DNA of 64,000 bases from the NCBI GenBank assembly GCA_030248295.1, contig JASANH010001164.1:62001-126000 (forward strand), given 5' to 3'. Below are positions 15,027 to 26,403 of the stretch, piece by piece; within the stretch, counting starts at the first letter, position 1; each line of letters opens with the position of its first letter. Position numbers and translations under genes: made by a program. This DNA is from Mesodorylaimus sp. YZB2_4 (taxonomy: Eukaryota; Nematoda; Enoplea; Dorylaimida; Dorylaimidae). Below the pieces are notes generated by a model. That model ran no database searches, was not told where the DNA came from, and was given only the letters and a program-made list of their open reading frames with translations.

Positions 15027-16085
15027 CTACAATCGAATTCCCGCCGCACCAGTTCTCGAGTTAATTGGCCAATTTCTGCCCCAAAACATTTTCTTTATGG
15101 CAGAACGAAATGATTCGTTAAAAAAGCTGTATATGACCGGGTTGGTCATGGTCGATGTCATGGCCACTAAATGGCATATGGCGAATGTCAAGTTGAAATC
15201 ATCACTTTTGAGAATGTAAGAATCGAACTTTAAATCTCGTGCCAAATTTACAAAGTTGAAAGGCAACCACATAAGGACAAACATGGTGACCATGGCAGCC
15301 ATCATGCGATTGGTCCTTCGTCTTCTATGGATCAATCGTCGTTCGCGTTCTGGTAGCATCTGCTGCTGGCTTTGCCTAGCCCGTATCTGCTCACCCAATC
15401 TGCTACTAATCATGAGATAGCAAGCTGATGTGCAAGCCACGGGCAGTCCAAACTGAACCACTGGCACTAAGATACCGTATATTCTTCGATCGGTTTGACT
15501 GGGCCACTGTTCTTCGCAAAATTCACCGCACACTCTCGCATAAGTGACCACTTTCATAAAGACGATCATAGGCGATGATAAAATGCTAGCCGTTATCCAA
15601 AATGCTGATACAGCTATGCAAGCTCGTCGATAGGTCACCCGAGTGATATGTGGTTGTGCGATCAGATAATATCGATCGACAGCGATCGATATCAATGTGA
15701 AGCTGGATGCGAAAATGCTACACCCTTGAAGAAAACCAATGAAATAGCACACAATCCAGCCAAACACCCATTCGCGAGTGAAGATGGTCGATATGGCCGT
15801 GATGGGCAACGAAGTGAGACCAGTGGTCAGATCAGAGCAGGCCAAATTGACAATAAATACTGTGCGCACAGTGAATGATATCTTTTCGCACAAGGCTACG
15901 TAAATGACTAGAATATTTCCACTGACCCCAAAAATACAAACTATCAAATAAAGGAAACCTAGAATGAGCTGTACGTGGAAAGCATCCGTACGATCGGGGT
16001 ACACGTCTTTTATATTGTCACAGGTCTTGAAATCAGAGTAATTGTTGGAATAATTATCGCTGTCTGGGATCCAATCTTGCGTCAT
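15027..16085 (-). CDS. Class A GPCR, neuropeptide Y/F receptor type
   Basis: Intronless 352-aa reading frame. Seven hydrophobic helices are visible. The class A landmarks are present: GNILVIY in TM1, NLACSDL in TM2, VDRYYLIAQP at the TM3 end (the DRY motif), FVLMWLPFNF in TM6 and TNPVIYSFFNESFR in TM7 (NPxxY). The N-terminus has likely N-glycosylation sites (NYS). Two Cys residues, at the TM3 start and in loop 2, can form the usual disulfide. The TM2 and TM7 sequences and the NESFR tail are typical of NPY/NPF, neuropeptide S-like and related peptide receptors, so the ligand is probably a neuropeptide. Signalling would be through heterotrimeric G proteins at the plasma membrane. The single exon contrasts with its intron-rich neighbours and may reflect retroposition or ancestral intronlessness. 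Exact subfamily is uncertain. Confidence 0.92.
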   Translation of the reverse strand: MTQDWIPDSDNYSNNYSDFKTCDNIKDVYPDRTDAFHVQLILGFLYLIVCIFGVSGNILVIYVALCEKISFTVRTVFIVNLACSDLTTGLTSLPITAISTIFTREWVFGWIVCYFIGFLQGCSIFASSFTLISIAVDRYYLIAQPHITRVTYRRACIAVSAFWITASILSSPMIVFMKVVTYARVCGEFCEEQWPSQTDRRIYGILVPVVQFGLPVACTSACYLMISSRLGEQIRARQSQQQMLPERERRLIHRRRRTNRMMAAMVTMFVLMWLPFNFVNLARDLKFDSYILKSDDFNLTFAICHLVAMTSTMTNPVIYSFFNESFRSAIKKMFWGRNWPINSRTGAAGIRL

Positions 16086-18031
16086 TTTTGAACACGTTAG
16101 CTCGATCGGGTTGGCATTAGCACGTTACCGACGGCCAACGTGCACACTTGGGCCGCTAATCTTTTAAAAACTCCGATCGAGCAGCTGAGCTTACACTGAA
16201 GTCCACGTGAACCAATAGCCTTCGTATCGCAGGTCTTTATTCCAGTCTCCTTTTACAAAATTTGCCGTTTTAGGTAAATGAACCAAAATAATAGCCGACA
16301 TTTGAATGTTGAATCTAGTAGACACCGTCAGCTCATGTTACTCTCAATGCTGGCAAGTAGGACGCTTAGGACTTTGCGCAAGAGTCCGATTTCATAAAAA
16401 AGGAAAAAATAGCGTCAGTTTGCCAATTAAACTTTGACCATATTAATGGGATGAAGCCGCCTTGAAACTAATGAACACTAGCATAGCGGGCATGGACTTA
16501 TCTCTGGCTTTTCACATTTCGTTCATTTTTCTTCTAAACTATACCCATCGCTCAGGAAATGGGTGGCAATAAAAGTTAATAGATCGACTTCTATTTATCT
16601 TTCCGCACACAACGCCTTTTGAGAAAAGCTATGTTTATTTCCTGCCTTCACTCCGAGTCGAAGAAGTAGAGTAAAGACTCGACGATAAGCGAGTCAAATA
16701 GAAAAATGGTCTTCAGTTTCGATATAATCAGCGGATTGCCTAATTTAAGATTCAGTTTCGGGTAAACTTAGATGATAGGGAACCAAAAAGATAAATATTG
16801 TCTTTAGACTAGAATCGAGCTTCCATAAAGTTTATAGCGTGCATAAACAACCGGACGCTCTCTCTCATATGGCTCAGAATACTGAAAGAAACCGAGTCCA
16901 TTTTCGGTTAGCACACTGCATATCTCGCCTAAGTGGGGCGGAGATTCGAGGGAGAAGCGCCCAAGGCCAAAGTGCTCTTTTCATAGATTCCACGTTGGTT
17001 GGTGGGGTGCCGACCATAAATTATCATCGAGGCGCACGGACGAAATGAAAAGCTGTGCGATTGTCGACAAATGGCCGCCTATATGTGATAGATGTGATAG
17101 ATGTGTATTATCAAGGCACCAGAATTTTTTTAAATTGATGGAAGAATATTGATTTTGAGTAAGGTCAGGCGAATCCTCAGGCAAAGTGGAGATATCACTC
17201 GTTGATTAGCCTCAGGGAAAGTTCATATGATTCTTCAAAATGGATTCAATTCATTCCATCATCCACACGTGTTCATCCCAAGCAGCTACAGGCGTTTGCA
17301 TGGGCGGAATGGGGGGGGGCAGCAAACAGAGCAGATGCGGAACTCCCGATCAACCAGAGGTATAGTGACCCTTTATAGCTATGGCTCGCGTGTCTATTGC
17401 TCGAAGTACACACTGATCTGCGTCACGAAATTGTAAGCACCAAACCGCCTCCTCCTTTTTTCTAGTATAAGATGTGTCAAACACAGCATATCGCGTGTCA
17501 GACAAAACATTCGAGCAGAACAAATGTGTTAATCGAGCTAGGGTTAATATGACCAAGGAGAATGGAATTTCCCTAAGCACACGGAACCATGACTGGGTCA
17601 TGTCGATTACGTGCGTAATAAGAGCAGATGAAACTGACTACGCATTGTATGACTAGGTGACTGACTTATACGAGTGGACGTCTCAATCACGCGTTTTTGT
17701 GATCATATTTTGATATCCATCGGAAGTATACGATGCTCATGAGGGCCAATCTGTTGCATTATCAAATTCTAAAGGGCTCCACTTTGGCCAAATGATGTAA
17801 AAATTTACCTGGCAGCTTCGATCATGTTCCTACCGAGTGAGGCCATGTGAGCACACAGCACGGCATTTATGCAGAATAATCAATCATCTAACTTTCTTCG
17901 GCACGTGATAAATAGACTACAAAAACTCGCACACAAAGACTGGACCAGACTAGGCCGGATGTGAATATGTCTTATAGTCATTTTACCATTTCTTATCGAA
18001 AGGTTCACTGGTGCAGGCAAGAGACTCGATC
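16086..18031. other. Intergenic, 1.9 kb
   Basis: No exon was supportable. The only notable element is a run of 9 G at about 17311-17319. The region separates the divergently transcribed GPCR and the secreted Tyr/Asn/Pro-rich gene, so it presumably holds both promoters. Confidence 0.4.
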
Positions 18032-18913
18032 ATGGTGTTTACTATCATTGTAGCTACAGTGATTTGGTGGTGGATATCATCAGTATCGACAGCACCCGTT
18101 CCTTGCCCAGTGCCTCCGAACTGTCCATTACCGACGGCGTATGTCACACTTTTTTACGTTCCATTTACTTTCTGATAGTGGTGCTTATTTAGGATGGGCG
18201 TACTGGCTCGAGGCCCGCCTGTCAACTATTACAAGCCAGCCTATTATAATGTGGTAAGCCCAAATTCTTATCAGACCCATCATAAATCCAGATCCAGATC
18301 CGGATTCAAATCCTTCTTTGCGGGGGCGGGATACAGAGGACCTCATAACACACAGGTGCTGCACCCGGCTACGGTCTAACTCTGCCCAGAGCACAGCAAA
18401 CACACCCTTCTACCCTTATAGCACCTAAGACAAGTGTGAAATCACAAGCTTCCGGGTCGCAGGCCTCTGATAACTGATACTAGTGAACACGGAAGAATGA
18501 AGGCGGAGCCGATCTTCAGAACTACCCACCTAATACAACAGGATCCTTCGGTCTTCTGCGTGAAATTCTCCTCCTAATAATTAGTTACAGCAGGGGTGAG
18601 AATGCGCCAAGACTGCTTAGCATGTAACTTCTGTGGGATCTCACAAATTTTATCCAAAAAGGCAGCGTTTTATTTCCTTTTTCAGGACTTAAACCAGCCC
18701 ATGGCTCCCCCAAATATGTTTGATCCAGGGAACAATTACTTTTGGAATCGTGGCTTCAATCCGCAGCCGTACGCCACAGTGTTTGGGGGATCGTTGGGTG
18801 ATGCTGTGCAAGGCAATTCAGGCTATCTTCAGCGTGGATTCTATCCCAAGTCGTACAACCCGTACAATCCGTTTTACTACAACCAGCCCCAACTTGAGCA
18901 GGGACTTAATTAG
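18032..18913 (+). CDS. Small secreted Tyr/Asn/Pro-rich protein
   Basis: Three exons, 18032-18138, 18193-18253 and 18686-18913, in phase, give 131 aa. A signal peptide is clear (FTIIVATVIWWWISSVSTA, then PVPCPVPPNCP). The mature part has few charges and is dominated by Tyr, Asn, Pro, Gly, Phe and Gln, with repeated short units such as NYYKPAYYN, NPYNPFYYNQP and FYPKSYNPYNP. Such composition is typical of extracellular structural, cuticular, eggshell or adhesive proteins. Family not recognised. The second intron is long (432 bp), and reading through its GTAAGC donor stays open for another 42 codons to a TAA at about 18379. An alternative C-terminus by intron retention is therefore possible. The first exon and signal peptide support this start. 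Confidence 0.75.
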
Positions 18914-21674
18914 TGCACTTTATCAACAGCGGTCTGTTCGGATCTTTTGTTGGCGTCTGTTTTTTAATATGCTCTTCGTCTTGTCAAATCCCGTGTGGTA
19001 CTATACCTTTAATGAAAGTTATAATAGTCGGGACGGAGGCAGACTCGAAAAAACCCTGTGGGTGGAAAGTGGGGGCAGCAGACGCGGAAGGCTGCAATGT
19101 AATCAACTGACCCCCAACAGCCTGTTGAGAATGTGCTCTGCATGAGAACTGTGGAATAACAACTGCAAACAATCATTAATGTGTGACTAGAATATAAATG
19201 AGAGCTCACTCCAACAGAGTGGTTTTTGCCTTCCTGACTAATCGTAAGTATCGGATAATCGATCACAAACGTGATTTAGTCCCTACTTGTCTCGTGTTTG
19301 CCAATCACGCCAAGTCATTAGATCATCGATCACGTGTCTTCGGTGTCACAGGCACAGGTAGTTGGCACCGACAATACAGGGCGTCATAGCAACGCTGGCA
19401 CCTTCAAGTACTCAATTATGTCCCGTGTTCAAGAAGCCATTGAAAGTGTGTGAGCGCAAACACGTTTCTTCGCTCCTGTTCGTCATGCACTTTTATTGCT
19501 AATGAAGACGGTCTTGTCGATTGCCTGGCACTGTACCTGCCCCGACTGGAAGTAACTAACTTAGGGCGGGTCTCTTGACACTAGTTGCCTATTCCATGGT
19601 CCGAACACTCAGTTTCGAAACAGCTATTGCGTAGCAATGTCGAAATTGGTTTTACAGTTCATTGCACTTTAGGTCGGCATTGACTTCTTGTAAGCTAGAC
19701 ATACCAAGATGAAAGTTCGTAGCAACTGTTCTCTACGAAGCTGCTTCGTCATTGATTGTTATTACTAGTTTGTGCTGGCCAATTCGTCAGGTTTCACTTT
19801 CCTAAGACCACGGATCATAATGAGCTTTCATTTTTCATGTCTTCGCTAGTTGAGCGAGGTGCTGCGCCAGATGCTCTGAGAATCCTTGCGGACTCCGGTT
19901 TATCGAGTCGCTGACTGATCGGGTGCCAATTTCAGCAGATAACGGGTTTCATATGCTCGCTTCGACGGAATCATAAAAGGATACATTTCGCTTGGGAAGA
20001 ACTTGGGATTGACTCGATTTCGTTCGACGCTATCATATGCAGGCTCGATTTCATTGCTTTGCCGTTGCTGAGAGATTGCATTAAACGCGATTAAGATGGA
20101 CGGGGCTGAGCACGGGCTGGTATCGAGGTAACAAACGATTTACTTCCAAATGGCTGCCCCATCCTCTGCGGAGCGAGCCTCTGTCATATACGTTAACACG
20201 AACCTACTAACATCGATGCACCCATGTAATTTTTTCTTTGATTATCGAAGAAGCGGCGCCGGCTGGCGGCCGTGTATGAACAGTGGGCGAAAGGGTAGAT
20301 ACACAAGCTTCGAACAAGCTAGCTAACCACGCGCTACGACGAGTGTATGTATGTTGCCGTGGACTCGAAGGCTTCGTCTCAGCGCGTACTTAGACCGACG
20401 AAAACTGCATTCCACATACGTACATATAAGGAAAAATTGATCCGTTCTCGGACGAATACATTCTCGTCTCTGGCACGGGCATCAACATTCCAATGTGCGC
20501 AGCTCGCCCTCAGTCGTCGCGCGTGGTCAGAGGAAGCTCGAGCTCTAGCTAACCAATTCCATCGGCCTCCTCGAATCAGACGCCCGCCCGCCTTCACAAG
20601 AAAATCACCGAATAAGCTCCAAGGAAAAACGGCTCGTTTCTTCTCCCGAGTACTTCCATTTTCTATTCTATACGGGAGCCTATCGAATAGTAATTTTTGA
20701 AACGCTGACTCCTTCCGCCCATCCTTTCACTCCGGCCTGAAGTGGTCCGTATAAAGCCGTGGGGAGTGAACAATGATTGCACGACGTGTATACACCGTTC
20801 GATTCTATTTCCGCCTCCTGCATTTTTTAGCCCAGCAGCATTCCCTGTTAACGTATATTTCAACCTTGCTTCCATGAATCTCCTTTTCAAGGGGCTTAGA
20901 CAGTGCAGACTTTATAATTTTTTGCCTTCATCTCGCTCTCGCTCTCCCATGAGACCACGATGGCTACACGGCGCCATACCGGGCCGTGTAATTTAGATGC
21001 GAGGGGGAAGCTATTTAAAGCAAATTCCTTTTCAGGCATGCACACCGCGGGGCATGTCTTTCCGAGAGCAGCCATTTTACACCACTTTTTGAATTTTGGA
21101 ATGCAATTTGCATCCTCTCAGCTAGATTACATATTCTTTTCAAACTGATGTACTCTATCTTTTTTTTGCAGGTAATACACTCAGGCTGGTTATACCGAAT
21201 CTTAAATTGGAATTGGAAAATTTTATTGCCATTTGTTAATCGATACCGATTTTATTGTGGCGGCAAGAGAGAAGGCGCGCTCGATTGATAAAACAGGATT
21301 ACGAAGAGTTTTTGGTGAAAATATCCTTCTCTCCGCACAAGTCCTTATCCGTGTCTGGTATCCTGCTGGCAGAGAGTACATCGGCAACAACAAGCTACCA
21401 AAACTAACTCAATTGTGTCCATTGGCCAATATCGAACGAGCAGGAGTAATATATCTGAGAAAAAGCGCAGTCCCGATTCGGTTGGGCCGATCGGCTTGCA
21501 GTGTGGCCGAGACACTGTTGCAGCGTTAACGAAATTCTTACGACACCGACTCGACTTTATTAGATTCTCCAACTGCTCTACTTTTCAATTTCCAGTTGAC
21601 GAACCGTTTTACTCGAACCTGATCGTAACTTAGTCTTCTCATCTTCAACCCGGTGAAACGAGCGCACTAGAAAA
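18914..21674. other. Intergenic, 2.8 kb
   Basis: No supportable exons. Frames here lack splice context and protein-like composition. If the synaptotagmin-1-like gene has a missing transmembrane exon, it should lie in this stretch. I searched by eye and found no candidate hydrophobic exon. Confidence 0.4.
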
Positions 21675-23495
21675 ATGGCTCAAAAATCTCAATCGAAAAA
21701 AGAAGAGGAGAAAAAGCAATTGGGGTCGTTATCATTCAAATTGGACTATGACTTCCAGAAAGGACAGGTACACACACATGCTTTATATGCTAATTATGCG
21801 AGCATCTTTCAAATTTCTCTCCGATGACCACCAGTTCACGTGACGTGTCGTGGATGAGCAAGCGTGTCGCCTTCCGAGTCCCATGTGACTCAACCCTCGG
21901 CTCGAGCACGAGACCCCTACGTCATCCGCCCTGGCACTTTCCCCCGACAGCTTACTGGCCTAGCTTATGATTAATCGGGTCTCCCTTTTTAGCTAGCGGT
22001 AACGGTTATCGAGGCCAAAGACTTACCGGCCATGGATCTCGGGGGTACGTCCGACCCTTACGTCAAAGTATATATTTTACCAGAGAAGAATAAGAAATTT
22101 CAAACGAAAGTGCATCGTAAATCGCTTAATCCAGTATTCAACGAAACTTTCACATTCAAGGTAAGACTTTATTTGCTAATTGACTCCCATCAATTAAGCC
22201 TGGTAATGGTTCGTTTAATTTAAGGTGCCCTTTAACGAAGTCGCATCGAAAACGGTTCAGTTTTCAGTTTTTGATTTTGATCGATTTGGAAAGCATGACC
22301 AGATTGGCCAAGTGCAAATTCCATTGAACAGTGTCGATCTGGGAGAAGTACTAGAAACGACGAAAGACATTCAGGCACCTCCGGTAAGTCTGGTTCTCAC
22401 ACGTCATTTCCATGTGTACCTAAAAAGTGTAGTCTTACTGTAGTCGGTTTTTTTCCGCACGAGTTAGTTTTTGTTGGGCGCGTAGAACGTGCGCCTTCCT
22501 TCCCTTTGGTAAGCCGCACTCTCAAGTTACTCGAATGTGTCTATCTGTTCGTCTGATAATGAATTCAGTTCTTGACCTTATTTCTCGAAATCGGGTCAAA
22601 TTACTGATGCAACGTGGAAAAATCCTCGACTGGGGGGTTGGACCTCGGTGGGGGGGCGACGAGGGTGAGAGAGAGGAAGCCGAGAGTTACTACTTCCGCT
22701 TCATCCGATCGAATATTGCATTCTTCGAGCCATTAGACAGACTCGTGCTGCTTGGTCTCCCCTGGGCTCGATGCCAGCACCATAAAGGTCCTTGTAAGCG
22801 GATTACCTGCCTTCGGTCAAGAAAGCTAAAAAATCGTTATAAAACTACTACTTATCGTGCTGCCCCTGACCCGACCTTATTCGCTCGAATACATCCCTCA
22901 GGCATGACAAGTAAGAATGACATTTTTTATTCGCGCAGGAAAATCGATTGGGCGAAGTTTGCGTAGCATTGCGTTACGTGCCCAACAAGAATAAGTTGTC
23001 AGTTGTAATTATGGAGGCGAAAAATCTCAAAAAAATGGATGTAATTGGAACATCAGGTAAAAATCAGGCTCGAATGGTGCAATCAGAAACAATGACCAGA
23101 ATCGTCTCTTTTTCAGACCCGTACGTAAAAATCTACTTAATGATGGGTACTAAGCGTCTAGATAAAAAGAAAACCAGCATAAAAATGAAAAATCTGAATC
23201 CATATTACAACGAATCATTCGGTTTCGAAGTAACGCCAGAGAAAATTTCTGTAAGTTTTAAATTTTAAGAAAGCTTTTTAGGTATTTGTAGTCGGCCGTT
23301 TTGTTTCAGAGAGTGCACTTGGTGATCACAGTCATGGATTACGACCGTGTTGGCTCCAACGACCCTATCGGCAGAGTCACAATTGGACCTAACGAGTCTG
23401 GCCCGTGCCTGCGCCATTGGACAGACATGTTGGCGGCGCCGAGACGATCAGTGGCGCAGTGGCACACGCTTTTACCATTAAAGGAGGATGAATAA
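21675..23495 (+). CDS. Synaptotagmin-1-like double-C2 protein (no membrane segment found)
   Basis: Six exons, 21675-21767, 21993-22160, 22225-22383, 22939-23056, 23117-23250 and 23310-23495, give 285 aa with tandem C2 domains. C2A (about residues 17-135) keeps the five Ca2+-ligand aspartates: [16 protein letters not shown] and [14 protein letters not shown]2B (about 140-280) does too: [16 protein letters not shown] and [14 protein letters not shown]2B also keeps the Lys-rich strand ([13 protein letters not shown]) that binds PIP2 and SNAREs, and ends with [12 protein letters not shown]. These are hallmarks of fast Ca2+ sensors for vesicle exocytosis. The odd point is the N-terminus: it starts [19 protein letters not shown], directly at the linker, with an in-frame TGA upstream. 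No luminal or transmembrane part is present. Either a 5' exon lies far upstream or this is a soluble paralogue. Confidence 0.92.
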
Positions 23496-24724
23496 AATTG
23501 CATATTCAAGCATATTTTATAGAGGATTCGAAGTTCTATTGATCTGCTAGTCTGTGACAGTCATATACGTGTAGTGTATCGACGACTCAGATTTGAGTGT
23601 ACAGTATATTATTAGAATACTAATAATATGCTTTCGAAGTTGATCGAAAGAGATGCGTCAGAATTTCAAAATCAAATGCGGTCCAGGGTGGCGAGATCTC
23701 CCAATGTGGCCACTCAGATATTCCGAATCAATGTTCTCGCTTTACCACACTATCAAACAAGGATAGTGCATGTGAGGGTGAGACCCATGTGCTGGAGCAG
23801 GCAGTTGAACACTCGCAAATGCATAGCAGATGTAAACTCACTGTCAGCAATTAGGTGTAGCCACTAAGGAAATCAGCCATCAGCGACAGGCTGGTTGGCA
23901 CAAACAAAGGATGACCACAGATACTGTAAAGAGACACTGGCCTGAGTCATATTTCTCTATCTTGGCTGCGCTGTTATCAAACAGACCATCAGGATTGGTT
24001 GGATCATGTTGTTTTAGCTTTTAGCCAGGGCCAGCGGTGGTGCAGTGGTTCGGCTTTGGTCTACCCGCATACTGTTGGGTAAGAAGCGGATGGGCTTGTC
24101 CAGGGTTCAATGCCCAGCGACGGAGATCGGTTTGTAAACCGTAAATCTCAAACTGCAGGTGACACCCAGTTCCGTTTGAGGTGCTCGGAGAGATGAAAGT
24201 CGAAATAGTAGATGGTCTTGGCTATCAAATGCCGACAGGGTTCCAAGCTCCACCCCGCAATTGTTCGAGGAAGCTAGTGTCTGGTCCAGAAGGGGCCATT
24301 TATGTCGATGTGTTCCTAGTGGGGACAGAGCAAGGGAGGCTGACGCACCTCCATCTGTCCCCACATCGCCTTGCCTTCCCACACGGCCTTGTTTCTAAGG
24401 TTTGAACGATAGCGAAAATGGACTTTACTCACTTAAGCGGAGTCAAACTTTTCAAATAAAAATGTTGGTTTGGCCAAGACGAAGCTCTTCTAACTCATTA
24501 TAAGTGAGTCCGAGGAAAAATTTGACATATGATCATGTATTGAACTAAACATGCTTCGGGCCATTATGCGGGCGCTGCCAAATGTTCCAGCCGTGAGCAT
24601 ACCATAAAAACTGCGCTTCGACGTTTTTCTTAGATGTTTGCATCACCCCACCATCAAAACATGGCACCGTACCACGTACACATCATTCACATCAGACACA
24701 CAAGCACATTCTAGTCATGCCCTA
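23496..24724. other. Intergenic, with SINE-like insertion
   Basis: Lies between the convergent synaptotagmin-1-like gene and the disabled BAR-domain gene. Apart from the tRNA-like element at about 24030-24140 and a possible body to about 24400, nothing is recognisable. Confidence 0.4.
24030..24140 (+). repeat. tRNA-derived SINE head
   Basis: An A-box-like GCGGTGGTGCAGTGGTTCGG at about 24034-24053 is followed about 50 bp later by a B box, AGGGTTCAATGCCCA at 24102-24116. This is the internal RNA polymerase III promoter arrangement of tRNA-derived SINEs. The region has no intact tRNA cloverleaf. Unique-looking sequence continues to about 24400 and may be the SINE body. Confidence 0.55.
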
Positions 24725-25716
24725 TCACTTCGATTTCGGTGCTTCCGCGGGCTGTGGTTTCTGCCTGATGGGAGGCTCTGACGGTGGCCTTTGCCTCATC
24801 GATAGGTCCGACGGCGGCTTCTGATCGACACCGAAGCTTGTGGACTGCCCGACAAAGACGACGTGCCGACTGAAGAGCTCGGGCTGACTTTCGATCCCAC
24901 AACACCTGGTTTCTGGATGTTCAGCGCAGGCCTGGGCTTAACTAATGCCGGGGGAGCAGGGATGTCGCTTGCGCGTATTTTCCGGGTCCTTGATCGACTT
25001 CAACGAAGCGTACAACACGCGACCATATTCGGCTTCCGGCTTGAGATATTAATCGACGGCTTTGGCGATGGCCATTTGGTAATCGGGGATGCGGATGAGA
25101 CGATCGTAGAGCAGGACTGCTTGCCGTTCAAAGTCTTTCTGGCACGCAATGGCCTCCCGACCTCGCTGCTCGATCTCGGTGGCCGCAGGCGATCGCGACT
25201 GAAATCGTAGGCCGTCGTCCTCTTTTTGTTCAAGTCGTCGAAGCCCTTCTTGATTTCCACGTACGTCGACTCCGTGAACTTCTTCAGTTCGTTGACTCTA
25301 AACCACCATCCCACTGAGGCACGACACCAAAACCAAGCACTGCCTACTTGCGCCTATATCTGGACCTGCCGCAGGAATCTGTCCTGGTACTTGTTCATCT
25401 CGGCTTCGCTCTCGGCCGCAATCTTCAGGAACGTAGCCAAAGGCGGATTGTCGTTGAAGCACCCCGCGATTCCCTCTTGCAGGGTTTTGATCGACCGCAA
25501 TCGCTCGTTGGAGTTGTCATCGGGTGGCACGAGACGATTCGGATCGGCCGTTCGATGAGATTTGTTTGATTGGGCCACTCTTCGCACGGCCTCGATCAGT
25601 GACCTGGCGTACTTGTTCAGTTCTTCGACCTTGTTCATTTGGTCGAGCAGCTCGGGGGCCAGTTCAGTTCGCTGGGCGCGCGTTGCCCACAAGTGCAACT
25701 TCTTGTATCCAGCCAT
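24725..25716 (-). pseudogene. Disabled BAR-domain gene
   Basis: Protein-like sequence runs along the minus strand, starting near ATG 25716 (MAGYKKLHLWATRAQ). Long charged amphipathic helices of BAR type follow: ELLDQMNKVEELNKYARSLI, LKIAAESEAEMNKYQDRFL, KKFTESTYVEIKKGFDDLNK and FERQAVLLYDRLIRI. It ends in a Pro/Ser-rich tail with KPPSDL/RQKPQP repeats, stopping at 24725. The frame does not hold. A shift is needed near 25194 with no possible intron. An in-frame TAA falls at about 25057, between AKAVD and YLKPEAEYG. At least one more shift is needed after about 24990, and another inside the tail. The only plausible intron junction (about 25363/25286) is also out of phase. BAR proteins bend membranes. 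This copy looks inactive, unless base errors in the assembly explain it. Confidence 0.7.
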
Positions 25717-26403
25717 AGTGCAGAACCGACTGAATAGCATCACTGCAGAACCAGCTGCAAGCAACAAAGGGAAAAAGTGACGAGACAGACCCAGAATTTC
25801 TCAGAAAAGGTGTCCACTTTTGTTCGGGAAATAAAAACTGTCAGAAAATATTATGCCTTCAGAAGATATGCTGAACAAGAATATACACTCTTAACTTTGC
25901 TAACTCAACCGACTGACTATGAGTTCCATGTGACCACGAGCCCGCGATTACTGATCAAATCATAGAGAGGAGGACGGCTAGAGCTGATTGCATTCTTCTA
26001 TCCGCTCACTTCTAATCGTACGACCAGTAATATCACTCGCACATGCAAAAATTCTTGCTTCAGGAAAGGTCCCTCCCATGATCAATCCATCTACTGTACA
26101 TACGAGGCGATTACGCAATACCGCCATCAGCCCTACAGTTGGCAAATATGTCATGTGCAAAATCAGGACTCTGATTCACTTGATTGTTGACAGCAGCGAA
26201 AACCATTACTCATAACTGGCTAATGCTCACTGTTATGAATACAGTACATGCACATTAACTTATGGTTAAGATACAGTGATAGCTCGAACGGGTTCACATC
26301 GCTAAACGACCCTTCATAGCACCGTCAGAAATTATTGTCATTAGCAAAAGTCAATTATCACGCGTACTCGTACTATGGAAAACACCACTTCAATGCTGTG
26401 CTC
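25717..26403. other. Intergenic, nothing recognised
   Basis: About 0.7 kb between the BAR relic and the stop codon of the second synaptotagmin-like gene. No exon or repeat was supportable. Confidence 0.4.

Noticed and set aside
20347-20700. 117-codon Arg/Ser-rich plus-strand frame
   Set aside because: Equally open on the opposite strand, no Met context or splice sites, low-information composition.
24863-25210. Plus-strand frames across the BAR relic
   Set aside because: They are antisense shadows. The minus strand shows the amphipathic helix pattern of a BAR domain.
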